Position numbers and translations under genes: made by a program. Source: Trabulsiella guamensis ATCC 49490 (lineage in GTDB: Bacteria; Pseudomonadota; Gammaproteobacteria; Enterobacterales; Enterobacteriaceae). From it: DNA of 64,000 bases. Positions within the stretch are counted from its first letter, which is position 1, and the number at the start of each line of letters is the position of its first letter. Positions 47,567 to 57,609 of the stretch are shown here, one piece after another. The DNA is taken from NCBI RefSeq assembly GCF_000734965.1, contig NZ_JMTB01000065.1, positions 52,407 to 116,406 of the forward strand, read 5' to 3'. The notes under the pieces are model-generated. The model did no database searches and was not told the DNA's origin. It was given only the letters and a program-made list of their open reading frames with translations.

Positions 47567-47926
47567 GTGATCAATCCAAATCCAAAACGCTCTGACGAGC
47601 CCGTATTCTGGGGCCTGTTCGGTGCAGGCGGCATGTGGAGCGCCATTGTTGCGCCGGTGATGGTGCTGCTGGTGGGGATCCTCCTTCCGCTGGGACTCTT
47701 CCCGGGCGATGCGCTGGGCTATGAGCGCGTACTGGCATTTGCCCAGAGCTTTATCGGCCGTGTGTTCCTGTTCGTGATGATCGTGCTGCCGCTGTGGTGC
47801 GGCTTACACCGTATCCATCACGCGATGCACGATCTGAAAATCCATGTGCCGAGTGGCAAGTGGGTCTTCTACGGTCTGGCGGCTATCCTGACGGTAGTAA
47901 CGCTGGTCGGCGTGATCTTCCTGTAA
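47567..47926 (+). CDS. frdD: Fumarate reductase membrane subunit FrdD
   Basis: The 119-residue protein has three membrane helices. I chose the GTG start at 47567 because AAGGAGG precedes it and because the protein then begins [18 protein letters not shown] after the initiating Met, as in E. coli. It completes the quinol-binding anchor. In E. coli and C. freundii the ampC region follows frdD; here blc follows directly. Confidence 0.97.
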   Translation: MINPNPKRSDEPVFWGLFGAGGMWSAIVAPVMVLLVGILLPLGLFPGDALGYERVLAFAQSFIGRVFLFVMIVLPLWCGLHRIHHAMHDLKIHVPSGKWVFYGLAAILTVVTLVGVIFL

Positions 47927-47933
47927 TCTCCCT

Positions 47934-47968
47934 GCCCTCTTACGTTGCTGTAAGAGGGCAATTTTCTT
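47934..47968 (+). terminator. Terminator after frdD (ampC-attenuator position)
   Basis: GCCCTCTTAC / GTAAGAGGGC with a 6-base loop is followed by AATTTTCTT. It occupies the place of the E. coli ampC attenuator, but no ampC gene follows. Confidence 0.85.
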
Positions 47969-48035
47969 CTGTCAGTACCTCTTTTTTCCCTCGCTGCGTT
48001 CTACACTTAACTAAAAACCTCGCAAGGAAAATATC

Positions 48036-48566
48036 ATGCGTGCGCTCCCTGCCATCATGTCCGTTGCCGTTGCGTTTTTGGTTGTTGCCTGTAGTAACCC
48101 GACTCCGCCGCCAGGCGTCACTGTCGTCGCCCCTTTCAACGCCCAGCGCTATCTGGGTACCTGGTATGAAATCGCCCGACTCGATCACCGTTTTGAAAGC
48201 GGCCTGCAAAAGGTCACCGCCACTTACAGCCTGCGCGATGACGGTGGGCTGAACGTGATTAACAGGGGATATAACCCGGACCGCGGCATGTGGCAAAAGA
48301 CGGATGGCGTAGCGTACTTCACCGGGTCGCCGGAAAGAGCTGCGCTGAAGGTATCCTTCTTTGGCCCTTTCTATGGCGGCTACAACATTATTGCGCTGGA
48401 TAACACCTACCAGCATGCACTGGTCTGTGGACCGGATCGCGACTATCTGTGGATCCTCGCCCGCACACCCACCATTTCAGCGGAGATGAAACAGCAGATG
48501 CTGGACGTCGCAACCCGGCAGGGTTTCGATGTAAGTAAGCTTATTTGGGTAAGACAGACGCCTTAG
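48036..48566 (+). CDS. blc: Outer-membrane lipoprotein lipocalin Blc
   Basis: The 176-residue precursor has a lipobox ending VVAC (C19) and an eight-stranded lipocalin barrel. The GTWYEIAR motif and a late RDYLWILAR strand mark the fold. Blc binds lysophospholipids and is induced in stationary phase. It converges on gdx with a four-base overlap of stop codons. Confidence 0.97.
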   Translation: MRALPAIMSVAVAFLVVACSNPTPPPGVTVVAPFNAQRYLGTWYEIARLDHRFESGLQKVTATYSLRDDGGLNVINRGYNPDRGMWQKTDGVAYFTGSPERAALKVSFFGPFYGGYNIIALDNTYQHALVCGPDRDYLWILARTPTISAEMKQQMLDVATRQGFDVSKLIWVRQTP

Positions 48567-48880
48567 TGCGTGCTGAGCTTCAGCCCGATAATGCCAGCGA
48601 CGATCAGCACCAGACTGGCGATACGCGCCACGCTTGCGGATTCGCCGAGCAGGATGATGCCGGTGATAGCAGCGCCAACCGCGCCAATGCCCGTCCAGAC
48701 TGCATAGGCTGTACCGACTGGCAGCGTCTTCATTGCCCAGGAGAGCAGCGCGACGCTGGCAATCATCGCCACAGCCGTAATGACGCTCGGTACCAACCGA
48801 CTAAAACCATGGGTATATTTCAGGCCAACGGCCCAGACGACTTCAAGAAGACCTGCAACAACAAGAATTAACCAGGACAT
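48563..48880 (-). CDS. gdx: Guanidinium exporter of the SMR family, Gdx (SugE)
   Basis: The 105-residue protein has four membrane helices and the essential Glu13 in [11 protein letters not shown]; WxxGxK-type helix 1 sequence places it in the Gdx branch rather than the multidrug EmrE branch. It swaps guanidinium for protons. I chose the ATG at 48880 because it has GGAG upstream and standard length, and because a guanidine riboswitch lies just before it. Confidence 0.97.
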   Translation of the reverse strand: MSWLILVVAGLLEVVWAVGLKYTHGFSRLVPSVITAVAMIASVALLSWAMKTLPVGTAYAVWTGIGAVGAAITGIILLGESASVARIASLVLIVAGIIGLKLSTH

Positions 48881-48894
48881 AGTGGCTCCAGTGT

Positions 48895-48940
48895 GGGGCC
48901 GTCCCCGTTGTGAGATACGCTTACGGGTCGTCCCGTAAGG
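48895..48940 (-). promoter_or_regulatory. Guanidine-II (mini-ykkC) riboswitch of gdx
   Basis: Two short hairpins on the minus strand each have an ACGR tetraloop: CTTACGGG-ACGA-CCCGTAAG at 48939-48920 and GGGG-ACGG-CCCC at 48906-48895. They are separated by 13 bases, and the second ends 7 bases before the GGAG ribosome-binding region of gdx. This is the defining layout of the guanidine-II riboswitch class, which turns on Gdx when guanidine is bound. Confidence 0.92.
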
Positions 48941-49127
48941 TGGTTGAAGTGGGTATTTTACCTCGCGAACGCAGAGATTCAAGACGTTTGACTTAAGTCA
49001 CAGAATTTCAGCGTTATACCCGGAAATGGGCCTGTTTAGCGGCTTAGATTCTGCCTTTATTCCGCACCGACTTCTTTATGATGGAAACTTCGTCAGTCAG
49101 CCCCATTCATCCCATTACGAAGCCAGA

Positions 49128-49721
49128 ATGTACAAGATTCTATTACTTGATCGATGCCACTTCAGCCGTCAGGGGCTGGAATCCTGGCTGATGCAGGTCA
49201 ATGCTTTTGCGGCCCCGCTATCCATCACCAGCCTGAGCAGTTTATTGCTGGCAAAAGAACATATTGAAGGCTGGCAGCCCCATTTAATTATTGCCGATCT
49301 CAGCGGTTTTGCGGCAGAGCGTCATCAGATCCCCCTGATCTCTTCGCTTATCCGCAGCTCCTCTCCCCGCTCGCGGCTGGTGCTGTTGCAGTACGATGAT
49401 TTCACTTCGACGGATCTGCACGACGCGTCCTGGGCTATCCTCGACAAGAAAATCGCCCTGACCGACATGATGAACATCGTGGATGGTGCATTACGCTCAA
49501 GCCCAGGTATTAACCATGCGCGCACCGTTGCCCCGTTGCTGACGCGTCAGGAAGAAAAAGTGCTGTCGTTGTGGATGGAAGGCACGAGTCACGGCACCAT
49601 CGCCCGGATGCTGAACATCAACGGGAAAACGGTTTATACCTATAAACGTAATATTCGGCTCAAACTGAAGGTCGAAAACCGATTTTCACCGTTTCTCTCC
49701 GCTGCCGAAAGAAGAGGATAA
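49128..49721 (+). CDS. ecnR: LuxR-family transcriptional regulator EcnR
   Basis: The 197-residue protein has an N-terminal receiver-like domain without the canonical phospho-acceptor context (MYKILLLDRCHFSRQGLESWL) and a C-terminal LuxR-type helix-turn-helix (about 135-195, LLTRQEEKVLSLWMEGTSHG). The name follows the ecnR gene linked to entericidins in Citrobacter and Salmonella; E. coli K-12 lacks it. The ATG at 49128 is chosen by domain start; a longer frame extends to 49026. It converges on ecnB. Confidence 0.85.
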   Translation: MYKILLLDRCHFSRQGLESWLMQVNAFAAPLSITSLSSLLLAKEHIEGWQPHLIIADLSGFAAERHQIPLISSLIRSSSPRSRLVLLQYDDFTSTDLHDASWAILDKKIALTDMMNIVDGALRSSPGINHARTVAPLLTRQEEKVLSLWMEGTSHGTIARMLNINGKTVYTYKRNIRLKLKVENRFSPFLSAAERRG

Positions 49722-49758
49722 CGGCACGGCAGAACCGCCGCACCGCTTGCTGCCGTTA

Positions 49759-49905
49759 TTACTGCTGCGCCTTCGTCGCCGCACCAGAGATCGCGCTCCC
49801 GCCTTCAGAAATATCCTGTCCGACGCCGCGCGTTGTGTTACATGCAGTCAAGAGTGAAGAAAGCACTAAAACAGAGAAGATTGCTGCAATTGTTTTCTTA
49901 ACCAT
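49759..49905 (-). CDS. ecnB: Entericidin B lipoprotein
   Basis: The 48-residue precursor starts [19 protein letters not shown] and has lipobox LTAC (C22), then a small amphipathic mature peptide with repeated Gly/Ala/Ser. AAGGAAG precedes the start. EcnB is a stationary-phase membrane-active lipoprotein that can promote lysis. No ecnA is found in the 142 bases between efp and ecnB, where E. coli carries it. Confidence 0.93.
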   Translation of the reverse strand: MVKKTIAAIFSVLVLSSLLTACNTTRGVGQDISEGGSAISGAATKAQQ

Positions 49906-49939
49906 AATATCTTCCTTTTATAGCCCATGTTATTTGTGC

Positions 49940-49952
49940 CTTATAAGCATAG
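49940..49952 (-). promoter_or_regulatory. Sigma-S-type -10 region of ecnB
   Basis: CTATGCTTATAAG on the minus strand fits the extended sigma-S -10 element (CTATACT-like) and lies about 35 bases upstream of the ecnB start. E. coli ecnB is known to depend on sigma-S. Confidence 0.5.
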
Positions 49953-50005
49953 ACAAAATCCCGGAAAAGAAAGAAAAAGGCGTAGATTTTAGGAGAATGA
50001 GAGAT

Positions 50006-50031
50006 TCAGGCGCAACACGGGCTACGCCTGA
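50006..50031 (-). terminator. Hairpin downstream of efp
   Basis: TCAGGCG / CGCCTGA with a 12-base loop lies 17 bases past the efp stop. No T-run follows, so it may act as a weak terminator or RNA stabiliser. Confidence 0.45.
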
Positions 50032-50047
50032 GAATGGAGCAAAAGAA

Positions 50048-50614
50048 TTACTTCACGCGGGATACGTATTCGCCAGAGCGGGTATCCACTTTGATGACTT
50101 CGCCAATCTGAACGAACAGCGGCACTTTCACCACAGCACCGGTGCTCAGGGTCGCGGGTTTGCCGCCGGTACCTGCGGTATCGCCTTTCAGGCCTGGATC
50201 GGTGTCAACGATTTCCAGCTCGACGAAGTTCGGCGGGGTCACGGAGATAGGCTGGCCGTTCCAAAGGGTCACGATGCACTCAGCCTGGTCCAGCAGCCAT
50301 TTCGCGTTATCACCAACGGCTTTCGCGTCTGCAGCCAGCTGCTCGAACGTCTCGTTGTTCATGAAATGATAAAATTCGCCGTCGTTGTACAGGAAGGTCA
50401 GGTTCATATCGACAACGTCTGCGCCTTCGGCAGAATCAGTAGACTTGAAGGTTTTCTCTACGCGGGTACCGGTCAGCAGGCGGCGCAGTTTAACGCGCGC
50501 AAATGCCTGGCCTTTACCGGGTTTCACGAATTCACTGGATTCGACCGCATAAGGTTCGCCGTCCATCATGATTTTAAGACCGGCACGAAAATCGTTGCTA
50601 TAGTAAGTCGCCAT
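50048..50614 (-). CDS. efp: Elongation factor P
   Basis: The 188-residue three-domain protein has KOW-like domain I with K34 in [10 protein letters not shown], the lysine that EpmA and EpmB modify. EF-P relieves ribosome stalling at consecutive prolines. It is divergent from epmB across 41 bases, so enzyme and substrate genes share a promoter region. Confidence 0.99.
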   Translation of the reverse strand: MATYYSNDFRAGLKIMMDGEPYAVESSEFVKPGKGQAFARVKLRRLLTGTRVEKTFKSTDSAEGADVVDMNLTFLYNDGEFYHFMNNETFEQLAADAKAVGDNAKWLLDQAECIVTLWNGQPISVTPPNFVELEIVDTDPGLKGDTAGTGGKPATLSTGAVVKVPLFVQIGEVIKVDTRSGEYVSRVK

Positions 50615-50655
50615 AAGGCCCTCTGAATTTGAAAACTTGGTAGCTTAGCCAAAAA

Positions 50656-51684
50656 ATGGCAGACATTGTAACCCTAAACACCCTTTCCAGAGAAGATTGG
50701 TTATCGCAACTTGCCGATGTTGTAACCAATCCGGATGAACTTCTGCGTCTTTTAAATGTAGACGCTGATGAACAGTTGTTGGCGGGACGGGAGGCAAAAC
50801 AGCTATTCCCGCTGCGCGTGCCGCGTGCATTCATCGCCCGTATGGAGAAGGGAAACCCTAACGATCCGCTTTTGCGTCAGGTACTTACTTCGCAAGCAGA
50901 GTTTATCGCCGCCCCTGGTTTCTCCACCGATCCGCTGGAAGAACAGCACAGCGTGGTCCCTGGATTGCTACACAAATACCAGAACCGGGCACTGTTGCTG
51001 GTAAAAGGCGGTTGTGCGGTAAATTGCCGTTATTGTTTCCGCCGTCACTTCCCCTATGCCGACAATCAGGGCAATAAGCGCAACTGGCAGACCGCAATGG
51101 CGTATATTGAAGCGCACCCGGAGTTGGATGAGATCATTTTCTCCGGCGGTGATCCGCTGATGGCGAAAGATCATGAAATGGACTGGCTGTTGACGCAGTT
51201 AGAGGCGATCCCGCATGTGAAGCGTTTGCGTATTCACTCGCGCCTGCCGGTGGTGATTCCTGCGCGCATTACCGACACGCTCACCGCCCGTTTTGCGCGC
51301 TCCTCGCTGCAGGTATTGCTGGTCAATCACATCAACCACGCCAATGAAATTGACGATACGTTCCGTGCAGCGATGGCGCGACTGCGTGAAGCCAGGGTGA
51401 CGCTGCTGAACCAGAGCGTGTTGCTGCGTGGCGTGAATGACAATGCCAGAACGCTGGCTGATCTCAGCAATGCGTTGTTCGACGCCGGGGTGATGCCCTA
51501 TTACCTGCATGTACTCGATAAAGTGCAGGGTGCTGCCCATTTCCTGGTGAGCGATGACGACGCCCGCCGCATCGTCCGCGAACTGCTGACGCTGGTTTCA
51601 GGCTACATGGTACCAAGACTGGCCCGAGAAATTGGCGGTGAGCCGAGCAAAACGCCGCTCGATCTTCAGCTTCGCCAGCAATAA
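50656..51684 (+). CDS. epmB: L-lysine 2,3-aminomutase (EF-P modification) EpmB
   Basis: The 342-residue radical-SAM protein has the cluster motif C120-AVN-C124-RY-C127, the SAM-contact region FSGGDPLM and a PLP-binding lysine in the C-terminal DKVQGAAHF region. It makes (R)-beta-lysine, which EpmA attaches to EF-P. It belongs to the YjeK branch, shorter than clostridial lysine aminomutases. A long AT-rich inverted repeat follows the gene. Confidence 0.97.
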   Translation: MADIVTLNTLSREDWLSQLADVVTNPDELLRLLNVDADEQLLAGREAKQLFPLRVPRAFIARMEKGNPNDPLLRQVLTSQAEFIAAPGFSTDPLEEQHSVVPGLLHKYQNRALLLVKGGCAVNCRYCFRRHFPYADNQGNKRNWQTAMAYIEAHPELDEIIFSGGDPLMAKDHEMDWLLTQLEAIPHVKRLRIHSRLPVVIPARITDTLTARFARSSLQVLLVNHINHANEIDDTFRAAMARLREARVTLLNQSVLLRGVNDNARTLADLSNALFDAGVMPYYLHVLDKVQGAAHFLVSDDDARRIVRELLTLVSGYMVPRLAREIGGEPSKTPLDLQLRQQ

Positions 51685-51702
51685 ACCCTGCCATCCTTTT
51701 GC

Positions 51703-51739
51703 AAATAAATTCATGGAAAATTCTTCCATGAATTTATTT
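51703..51739. repeat. 16-bp AT-rich perfect inverted repeat
   Basis: AAATAAATTCATGGAA and TTCCATGAATTTATTT are separated by five bases, downstream of epmB. It could be a terminator for epmB, although no clean T-run follows, or a binding site upstream of yjeJ. Confidence 0.6.
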
Positions 51740-51853
51740 TGCATCCTGTCTCAATATGCTATTTTACCGTCTCTGTAATACAATTACATTTCATTAATCC
51801 AATCTATATACAACGCCTTCATTATTTATTTAAATAATGATCAGGGAGTAACC

Positions 51854-52705
51854 ATGCTGCTCATGATAAAAGGAATTAACACTGGTGTTATTCGTCACGA
51901 TAATAACTTTCTGGCTCTTGCGCTCAAAGTTAAATATCAAAGAAATAAAGAAGCGCTTTTTTTCTTTCCACCGCTGGTTCTGAGAGACGTACTGATCGCC
52001 CTCGAACACCATCTCTTTCAGCACTCCAGTCTCACCGGGCTGCCGCAGGAACAGCTGAGCAGAGCAAAGCGCAGTACCGTGAAGAAGATGCACGCCCATA
52101 TTCCTGAACTAACAGAAACAGAGCTTGCGCAGGCGAATATTTCACGGCAGGTGGAATCCGTCACGCTGACGGAGAATAACGAAAGCCATTTATTATTCAC
52201 GTTAACGATGAATGACAACATGCAAACGCAATTGCGTGTCGAAGAAACGCAAATTGAATTACTGGTCATTGCCATCGTTCAGGCGATTAATAATGCAGGA
52301 ATGCATGAACTGGCGATACGCCTTTCCTCGCTGCTCGACTTCCTGCCGTTATATGACGTAGATTGCCGCGACACGGGCGAACTGGAATATGACAGCTATG
52401 ATCAGCCCCACTGGAAACACACGCTGTTCAGTCATTATCTGGCGTTGATATACCGGTTTTCTGATAACGAAGGTAAGGATATCACCTGCGGTGCGGTCAT
52501 TAAAACCCGCAGCCATTCTGATTCCGAAGAGGCTAAAGCGATATCACGCCGGTTGATGGATTTCAGCCCACGGCTGGGTAAACTGAAAGGCCGCACCGGT
52601 CAGGTCTTTATTCGCGCTATCCCTCACACACAACAACAGGCATTGAGCCTGGAGCAGTGTTTACGCGCGTTACACCACCTGCGGGCCAGCATTCCGCAAA
52701 ACTAA
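51854..52705 (+). CDS. yjeJ: Conserved hypothetical protein YjeJ
   Basis: The 283-residue soluble protein has no signal peptide or clear membrane segment. It is recognised by position between epmB and yjeI and by overall similarity to E. coli YjeJ. No catalytic motif is visible. The function is unknown; I do not assign one. GGGAG precedes the ATG. Confidence 0.82.
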   Translation: MLLMIKGINTGVIRHDNNFLALALKVKYQRNKEALFFFPPLVLRDVLIALEHHLFQHSSLTGLPQEQLSRAKRSTVKKMHAHIPELTETELAQANISRQVESVTLTENNESHLLFTLTMNDNMQTQLRVEETQIELLVIAIVQAINNAGMHELAIRLSSLLDFLPLYDVDCRDTGELEYDSYDQPHWKHTLFSHYLALIYRFSDNEGKDITCGAVIKTRSHSDSEEAKAISRRLMDFSPRLGKLKGRTGQVFIRAIPHTQQQALSLEQCLRALHHLRASIPQN

Positions 52706-52768
52706 CGGCGAACAACTGCCAATGCGCCCTCAAACGCGCGAGGGCGCAATCGCGTCATGACCTGAAAA

Positions 52769-53122
52769 TCAGTTCGGGCACTTATAAACCTGACCAATCA
52801 TTTCGCTGTCGGTCGGCACAAAGCTTGAAAGCATGCCTTGTGTCGGGCTGCTGACGCCATAAATCACGTTGCCACCCATTGCCGCTGCCTGGTTACGCAG
52901 CGCGTTAGCCGCACCACGCATGGAGCCGCCCTCTTCGCCATGCTGACCAGAAAGCCAGTTGCTCTGCTTACCGGTCGCCGTGCCTAACAGCTGACAATCC
53001 GCTGCCGGTTTATCTTCAACAAAGCGAACATTCTGCCCGCCTGCGGTCAGTTCGCTACTGGAACTGCAACCTGCCAGCAGCAACGCGGCACCGACGATCC
53101 CTGCACAGACTTTTACGCGCAT
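52769..53122 (-). CDS. yjeI: DUF4156 lipoprotein YjeI
   Basis: The 117-residue precursor has lipobox LLAGC (C19) and a DUF4156 domain with SNWLSGQHGEEGGSMRGAAN and a conserved C-terminal VYKCPN. I chose the ATG at 53122 because it matches the E. coli length of 117 residues and gives a compact signal; the frame also opens at 53152. Function is unknown. Confidence 0.9.
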   Translation of the reverse strand: MRVKVCAGIVGAALLLAGCSSSSELTAGGQNVRFVEDKPAADCQLLGTATGKQSNWLSGQHGEEGGSMRGAANALRNQAAAMGGNVIYGVSSPTQGMLSSFVPTDSEMIGQVYKCPN

Positions 53123-53194
53123 GTTATTCCTCGTTATCAATGAGCTGGACACAACTTGTCCGTGTTGAACGTTATACTAAAAAGATGACCAAAA

Positions 53195-53230
53195 GAAAAA
53201 CCCCCAGCCATTTCTGACCGGGGGTTTTTC
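53195..53230 (-). terminator. Terminator of groS-groL
   Basis: GAAAAACCCCC / GGGGGTTTTTC is an 11-bp perfect stem with T-runs on both strands. It can end groL transcripts and also shield yjeI. Confidence 0.88.
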
Positions 53231-53297
53231 AATCGGTGTGACAGAGTAAGCACCCAACGCATCTGCACCCTGAAGGATACCGGGTGCGAGGGGCAGA

Positions 53298-54956
<1,659 letters not shown>

Positions 54957-54974
54957 TCAAATTCTCGTGCGTAA

Positions 54975-55400
<426 letters not shown>

Positions 55401-55524
55401 TTAATTTTTCAGGGATCCCATTTCCTGACGTCGAAGAAAGAAATATCCGCTTAAAGCCTAAGGCCAACGGGTGTGATACGCTTTATCTTCTGTGGTTTTG
55501 GTAAGACCGGGGTGGTCGATAAGC

Positions 55525-56769
55525 ATGGGTGGATTAAAGCAGGAGCTTGGCCTTGCGCAAGGGATTGGTTTACTGGCGACGTCGCTGCTGGGAACCGGCG
55601 TTTTTGCTGTTCCGGCGCTGGCGGCACTGGTTTCCGGGGATAACAGCCTGTGGGCCTGGCCGGTACTCATCGTTCTGGTTTTTCCCGTCGCCATTGTATT
55701 CGCCATTCTGGGCCGTCATTTCCCCAGTGCAGCGGGCGTGGCGCACTTCGTCGGGCTGGCGTTCGGCCCTCGCCTGGAAAGGGTCACCGGCTGGCTGTTT
55801 CTCTCGGTCATTCCTGTCGGTTTACCTGCCGCCCTGCATATCGCCACCGGTTTTGGTCAGGCGCTGTTTGGCTGGCATGATCAGCAACTGCTGTTTGCCG
55901 AATTTGGCACGCTGGCGATTGTCTGGTGGGTGGGTTCACGCGGCGCCAGCTCCAGCGCCAATTTACAGACCGTCGTCGCCGTTCTCATCGTCGCGCTTAT
56001 CGCAGCCATCTGGTATTCGGGCGACCTTTCTGTCGCCAGTATCCCCTTCCCGGCGGTCAACGAGATCAATGTCCCTCAGCTTTTTTCCGCCCTGTCAGTC
56101 ATGTTCTGGTGTTTTGTCGGGCTGGAGGCCTTCGCGCATCTGGCGTCGGAATTTAAAAACCCGGAGCGGGATTTCCCCCGGGCGTTGATGATCGGCCTGC
56201 TGCTGGCGGGCACCGTTTACTGGGCCTGCACGGTCGTGGTGCTGCATTTTGACGCTTACAGTGCGGACCGCGCGGCGGCGGCCTCACTCCCGGGGATTGT
56301 CGTTGACCTGTTCGGTGTAAAAGCGCTGTGGATTGCCTGCGTGATCGGCTATCTCGCCTGTTTCGCCAGCCTGAACATTTATATCCAGAGCTTCGCCCGT
56401 CTGGTCTGGTCGCAGGCGATGTATTCCCCGCAAAGCCGCCTCGCCAGGCTGTCCCGTCGTCATTTGCCCGTCAACGCGCTGAACGCCGTACTGACCTGCT
56501 GCGCGCTGAGTTCGCTCTGCGTCTACTGGCTCAATATTAATCTCGATGCGCTCATCGTCTACGCCAATGGCATTTTTATCATCATCTATTTGCTGTGTAT
56601 GGTGGCGGGGTGTCGGTTGCTGACAGGGAAATACAAACTGCTGGCAGCCATCGGCGGCGCGCTGTGTCTGCTGTTGCTGGTAATGGTAGGCTGGAAGAGC
56701 CTCTACGCCATTGTCATGCTGATCGTGCTGTGGTTTGTATTGCCGAAGCGCAAAATGGCTGAAGCATAA
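55525..56769 (+). CDS. yjeH: APC-family amino-acid exporter YjeH
   Basis: The 414-residue protein has about twelve membrane helices of the amino acid-polyamine-organocation type. The helix-1 break is seen in GIGLLATSLLGTGVFAVPAL. E. coli YjeH exports L-methionine and branched-chain amino acids. The ATG at 55525 (MGGLKQELGLAQG) matches the family start. It converges on fxsA across a terminator. Confidence 0.95.
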   Translation: MGGLKQELGLAQGIGLLATSLLGTGVFAVPALAALVSGDNSLWAWPVLIVLVFPVAIVFAILGRHFPSAAGVAHFVGLAFGPRLERVTGWLFLSVIPVGLPAALHIATGFGQALFGWHDQQLLFAEFGTLAIVWWVGSRGASSSANLQTVVAVLIVALIAAIWYSGDLSVASIPFPAVNEINVPQLFSALSVMFWCFVGLEAFAHLASEFKNPERDFPRALMIGLLLAGTVYWACTVVVLHFDAYSADRAAAASLPGIVVDLFGVKALWIACVIGYLACFASLNIYIQSFARLVWSQAMYSPQSRLARLSRRHLPVNALNAVLTCCALSSLCVYWLNINLDALIVYANGIFIIIYLLCMVAGCRLLTGKYKLLAAIGGALCLLLLVMVGWKSLYAIVMLIVLWFVLPKRKMAEA

Positions 56770-56793
56770 AAAAAGCCCGGTTGAGTGCCGGGC
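56767..56793 (-). terminator. Terminator of fxsA
   Basis: GCCCGG / CCGGGC with a 7-base loop is followed by TTTTTTT on the minus strand, between the convergent fxsA and yjeH. Confidence 0.8.
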
Positions 56794-56801
56794 CGTCACT
56801 G

Positions 56802-57272
56802 TCAGCGGTCGTCTTTATGGTCGAGACGATCGCGTTCGTCATCCTTACGCTGATACTCTCCGTCAAAGGTATTTCCGCTACTGCTTCCACCGCTAAAACC
56901 GCCCGCGGACATGGCGGAGAAACGCAGGTATGGCATCAGTTTCACGGTCAGATGGTTCTGCACCGGCGGCAACAGCAGCAGCAATCCCAGGAAATCGGTG
57001 AAAAAGCCAGGCAACAGCAGCAGCAAGCCAGCGATGATGATCGACACGCTTTTGATCATCTCTGCTGCCGGGCTCTCACCTGCCGCCATTTTCTGTTGCA
57101 TCAACATAAAATTCTTGAATCCCTGGTTACGCACCAGCGACATCCCGATGACTGATGTGAAAATCACCAGCACCAGTGTCAACAGGACACCCAGGGTATG
57201 GGCCACCTGGATAAAAATAGATATCTCAACATAAACGTAGAGAAAGAAGGCAATAAACGGTATCCAGCGCAC
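56802..57272 (-). CDS. fxsA: Inner-membrane protein FxsA
   Basis: The 156-residue protein has hydrophobic segments at about 4-45 and 75-105 and a charged C-terminal tail. E. coli FxsA (158 residues) eases exclusion of phage T7 by the F plasmid when overproduced. The normal role is unknown. I chose the GTG at 57272 because AAGGAG lies 6 bases before it and the protein then begins RWIPFIA after Met, as in E. coli. The frame stays open upstream to 57416. Confidence 0.9.
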   Translation of the reverse strand: MRWIPFIAFFLYVYVEISIFIQVAHTLGVLLTLVLVIFTSVIGMSLVRNQGFKNFMLMQQKMAAGESPAAEMIKSVSIIIAGLLLLLPGFFTDFLGLLLLLPPVQNHLTVKLMPYLRFSAMSAGGFSGGSSSGNTFDGEYQRKDDERDRLDHKDDR

Positions 57273-57455
57273 TGGCTTCTCCTTTAAAAACAGGGGCGAT
57301 GTCGCCACTGCTGGTATGAGTTTGCGATTCGCATTGACTTGTAGTGGTGGTGAAGTGACGGGTTTCAAGCAGATCGCAACGTTATTTTTGCCGAAAATCA
57401 CAAAGCGGTGACTCATTTCACAGATTAATGATTCTTATGCGAAACAAGCCACAAT

Positions 57456-57473
57456 AAGTGATCCAGATTACTG
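57456..57473 (+). promoter_or_regulatory. Candidate CRP site upstream of aspA
   Basis: AAGTGATCCAGATTACTG resembles the CRP palindrome (TGTGA-N6-TCACA) with two changes and lies about 137 bases before aspA. E. coli aspA is known to be activated by CRP. The remainder of the 337-base fxsA-aspA gap has no gene. Confidence 0.5.
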
Positions 57474-57609
57474 CAATTCGCTATCATCAGCATATGATCA
57501 TGGGCACCGGACCGATTAAGGAAATAATCGTCGGTCAGAAAACACACATAACTCCCATTAATGTTGTGTGTTTGGTGAATTCATTGGCAGCTTGAAAAAG
57601 AAGGTTCAC

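Noticed and set aside
49906..50047. Hidden ecnA gene between efp and ecnB
   Set aside because: I read the minus strand in this gap and found no lipobox-bearing ORF; the space holds a hairpin and the ecnB promoter.
51701..51742. Insertion-sequence or MITE end
   Set aside because: Only one short palindrome with no target-site duplication or transposase nearby.
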